Origin: Lamellibrachia satsuma
Taxonomy: Eukaryota > Annelida > Polychaeta > Sabellida > Siboglinidae
DNA length: 64,000 bases
Reading direction: 5' to 3'
Assembly: GCA_033239005.1 (NCBI GenBank)
Contig: BSQZ01000040.1
Location: 4,335,099-4,399,098, forward strand
A program made the position numbers and the translations under genes. Every line of letters begins with the position of its first letter. Within the stretch, counting starts at the first letter, position 1. The notes below the pieces were generated by a model, which searched no databases, had not been told where the DNA came from, and saw only the letters and a program-made list of their open reading frames with translations. Shown one piece after another: positions 60,911 to 64,000 of the stretch.

Positions 60911-63900
60911 AAATAATATTTTACAAAATGTAATAAAAAACATGGTACAAAACGCAACCTGACCCGTTATTAAATCGTACTTACCACAAAGTCTGTCAAA
61001 TCTATGGAAATGGTATTAATCACTACGTTTCTCATAGAGAACAAGTGAACAATTGGCAGGTTACTGCGCGACACACATTGTGTTGTTGTTTTCTTAAATG
61101 GGTGATTTTATTGATAATTTCATAGTTTATCGTGTATGTAACTTTTAATTACATAAGTAAATACATATGCACAAGTTTTGAAAGATCAGAGGTTTGACCC
61201 AGCACTGAGGTTTCACCGGCGCTACGCATGCTACGATCAAAGTTCACTTCGTCACTAGCAACAGTGGTCGAACAACGCGTAAATGCATTGAAAAAAATGC
61301 AATAACTAACTTTTTGGAAAGGACGTAACCAATACTTAGCAATAGTTAATTAAATTCGCTAACAAAATATAACCAATATTATTTATGATGTTCGCCAATC
61401 CACGGCGCAATGGAAATTGCGCCGAGGATTTGGATGATTAAGTCATACCTCGTTATATGACGTGTCCTGCACATGCCTAGAATTTGAGCCTAAGCCCGTT
61501 TCGAAATTAGTATTTAGAATCCAGGGCCGTTAACATTTGGCCCAGGGACGGCCCGGTTCGACCCGGCCCGGCCTGGATAATTCAGACCCATGCCCGTGTA
61601 ATGTTGCTATGTTATGTTGTTAGGTCCGGACTATGCCCAATAATGTAGACCCCGGTCTGGCCCGGCCCGTAAAAAATTGTAGAGACCTGGACTGGTCCGA
61701 AAAGCTGTGCTGTTAACATATTTTGCGGTAGTGAACTCATAATGTTATAGGACAATAATTAACACCATTATACGTGACAGTTGTTACATTTGATGGTGGT
61801 GGTGTAGTATTAAATTTGATATCTGCATTTCAAGCAGGCCAACACTCAGGAGTAGATCTACTCGCTGCGACTGATTGCAGCTACGTGTAATCAACTTATT
61901 TTACATCTCTCTGCAAGTGCTAAACTGAGACAAGCCGTTAATGTGCCTCCTAAACATCTAATCAAGGTTACGTCTGCTACATTATTTTGATACATAACCA
62001 CCCTCCCCCAACATAAAATGGGCGTTAACAGGAGCATGTTTGTCCATGCCTGCGCTGTCGGTTGTGTTTAAATGTTCAGTGGCAACCCATTCACCCTGTG
62101 TCCCTCCCATTACCACACACGCACACACTTTATGTATGGTGGTATTCTACCGGTCTACTTATGTTTAGAATATTTTGGTGTATACCCGAATCTTTATTGT
62201 CGTTGGTGGCTAAACTCGCCTTCTCTTCTAGGTAGGTCATCTAGGCACATGTTGGAAGGAATTACAAATGATAACCGCCTGTCTTCAGTGTTTCGACCCC
62301 TAAGACTGAAATTAGCGGTTGTAGTTGCTCTTCCTTGTGAGATGGTTCAAAAGGGATAGTATTGGGAGGGGGGGGGTGGGGGTAGGGTGGAGTGGGGGGG
62401 CAACAATGGTTATCTGCCTAGATTCCAAATACAGTTCTTCTGTAGCGGGGCAACCTATAGAAATCGGTATATAACACATGCAATTCGTGTCAATGTTTGC
62501 AAAAATATACTGATTTAACGTTGCTGATGCCTAGTGTAGATAATTAAAGCGTATACAGTAAAGTATAAATCAAGCAGTGACGCTGATACATTAACATGTA
62601 ATACTAAATTTACTATATAATACAATACCCAGAATCATTAATACATAGCAATAACATATTTACATGGAAATCTGTAGTGTGCAAAGAGTACCATACCCTA
62701 ACGTATTCATTGGTAACCACATAATAACAATTCTTAATAATATTTTGAATGCTTTGAAACTTATAGTTTGATCTCAGATGATTGAGAACTTACATTTGTT
62801 CTGACCCGAGAAATAAAATAATCATTGTAATGTACATTGATATGTATATAAATATCACTGTTTGTAGAAAAAAGACACAACGGTCTGCAACCTGTCCCCA
62901 ACTGAGGTGCATTTCCCACGCATTTAGTATGACATTAAGCCGCAACCTCTCCTACGAAATAGGCCAAACGGTCACGAAAACCGCATTAATTCACCGGTTC
63001 GATAGGTTTTACTCACCAGTTAAAAGGGTAGTGTCAATTCAATATGGGCGACAAACGTCAGTGATTTGCGAACGTTTGACCTTATGCGTCCCCACACCCT
63101 GTGTAGGCTTGCCACATCACACATCGGCTCTTGAATGACCTCAACTAAAGCGGTGACAAACACCAGACTCACTTAATGTCCACGTGTTGTGCGTAATGCT
63201 AGCATGGTTTGAAAAAACTACACCTACCGAACAAAATAAAAAGTTTGACATTAAGTAATGCGTCGTTACTGTGTCAGTAACGTGTCAGTAAGAGGCTCCA
63301 GGCCTCCCGATGTCTGTGCGTAGTAAGGCCTCAAATCATGACGCATCACTCATTATTAGCTGTGCGGTTGGGTCTTAATCAATACAACGCGAGTCAACTG
63401 TGAGTAGTGTTGTAGTAGGGCTTCAATATAGGGCTTCAATACCGGGAGCCTTGTTTGTGTGAACATGTTCATAATGATAGTGATGTTAGAATACGAACTG
63501 CTCTTTCTCAAAGTTTCGCCACCTTTGTATAACACAAGTCATGTGTTCATCTGGCGTGGTATCGTATTTTTTAATTTCTTAGATTGTCGTCGTAAGCGTG
63601 GCAGATTTATAACAAAATAACGCGTCGAATGATTTTGTATAAAGTCGTAAACAGTGGTTTCTTTAGTATTTATCTGTATTTACCAACTGCTCTGCAACAT
63701 ACAGTACATATCGTGTTATTAGGGTTATCTTACAATAGTTATGCTTATATGTATTTATATAAGCATCAACGATGCAGTCGACGGAAGAAAACGGGAGTCG
63801 CCCAAACGAATGTTAGGCAGAAAATATTGATATACATAAAAATGTGACCAACATGTTCAACACAAGCCGAACACCGACAACAAAGTTACGTATTTCCCTT

Positions 63901-64000
63901 GCATAGAAGGACATTCAGCAGGTAAGCGAACGAGCAGGTAATTGATAAACAAAATATTAAATAGTGATAGACCTAATTTACTGAATATTTTAATTCGCTT
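60911..64000 (+). other. Intergenic, no gene recognised
   Basis: Short open frames only. Contents seen: a GC-rich GGCCCGG-word patch (61535-61700), a G-rich tract GGGAGGGGGGGGTGGGGG (62366-62402) and otherwise AT-rich unique DNA. Confidence 0.5.

Noticed and set aside
61535..61700. GC-rich GGCCCGG patch as a CpG island or promoter
   Set aside because: Short, repetitive in word content, and not followed by a gene within the window.

Overview
This window is a piece of a eukaryotic (metazoan) genome. It has GT-AG introns, AT-rich introns 61 bp to 3.4 kb long, abundant microsatellites, decayed non-LTR retrotransposons, and exons coding for animal extracellular domains. The organism looks like an invertebrate, but nothing in the sequence identifies the phylum. 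No bacterial-type gene, CRISPR array, tRNA or rRNA was found.

Regions. (1) 1-2300: upstream DNA with a TATA box and a possible non-coding first exon. (2) 2301-51544: one large plus-strand gene, reconstructed here from 53 candidate coding exons whose splice phases all agree. Exons 1-51 alone give 2,399 codons in one continuous frame; with the proposed last two exons the protein is 2,443 residues. (3) 51545-64000: no convincing gene. It holds minisatellites, dispersed repeats, poly(A) signals that may end the gene, and a ~3.7-kb imperfect palindrome.

The protein. In order: signal peptide and polybasic N-terminus (exons 1-4); module 1 = VWD-C8-TIL-E (exons 5-11); an extra TIL-like domain (12); module 2 = VWD-C8-TIL-E (13-19); a Cys-rich Ly6/uPAR-like segment (20-21); 29 complete EGF-like domains, nearly all calcium-binding type, plus one truncated EGF mini-exon (22-50); a Thr-rich stalk (51); and, more speculatively, a 10-nt microexon and a hydrophobic C-terminal segment (52-53). 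It should be a secreted or cell-surface extracellular matrix or adhesion protein related to the zonadhesin/tectorin/VWF D-module families. The two D modules come from a tandem duplication: their exon sizes match pair by pair (for example 206/206 and 150/150). From exon 22 to 51 every exon begins and ends in phase 1, so any of them could be skipped or duplicated without breaking the frame.

Mobile DNA. An antisense RTE-like non-LTR retrotransposon (38257-41241) with a perfect 12-bp target-site duplication sits in intron 39. It is dead through an internal deletion in RT and a frameshift in EN. A second LINE fragment lies in intron 8. At least four short dispersed repeat families recur in the introns.

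The most unusual signal is that many tandem arrays are anchored on splice junctions of this gene. Units contain a copy of the 3' splice site plus the first bases of the adjoining exon (signal-peptide exon, exons 3, 18, 33, probably 49) or of a 5' splice site (exon 12, perhaps the last exon). This makes rows of decoy splice sites next to the real ones.
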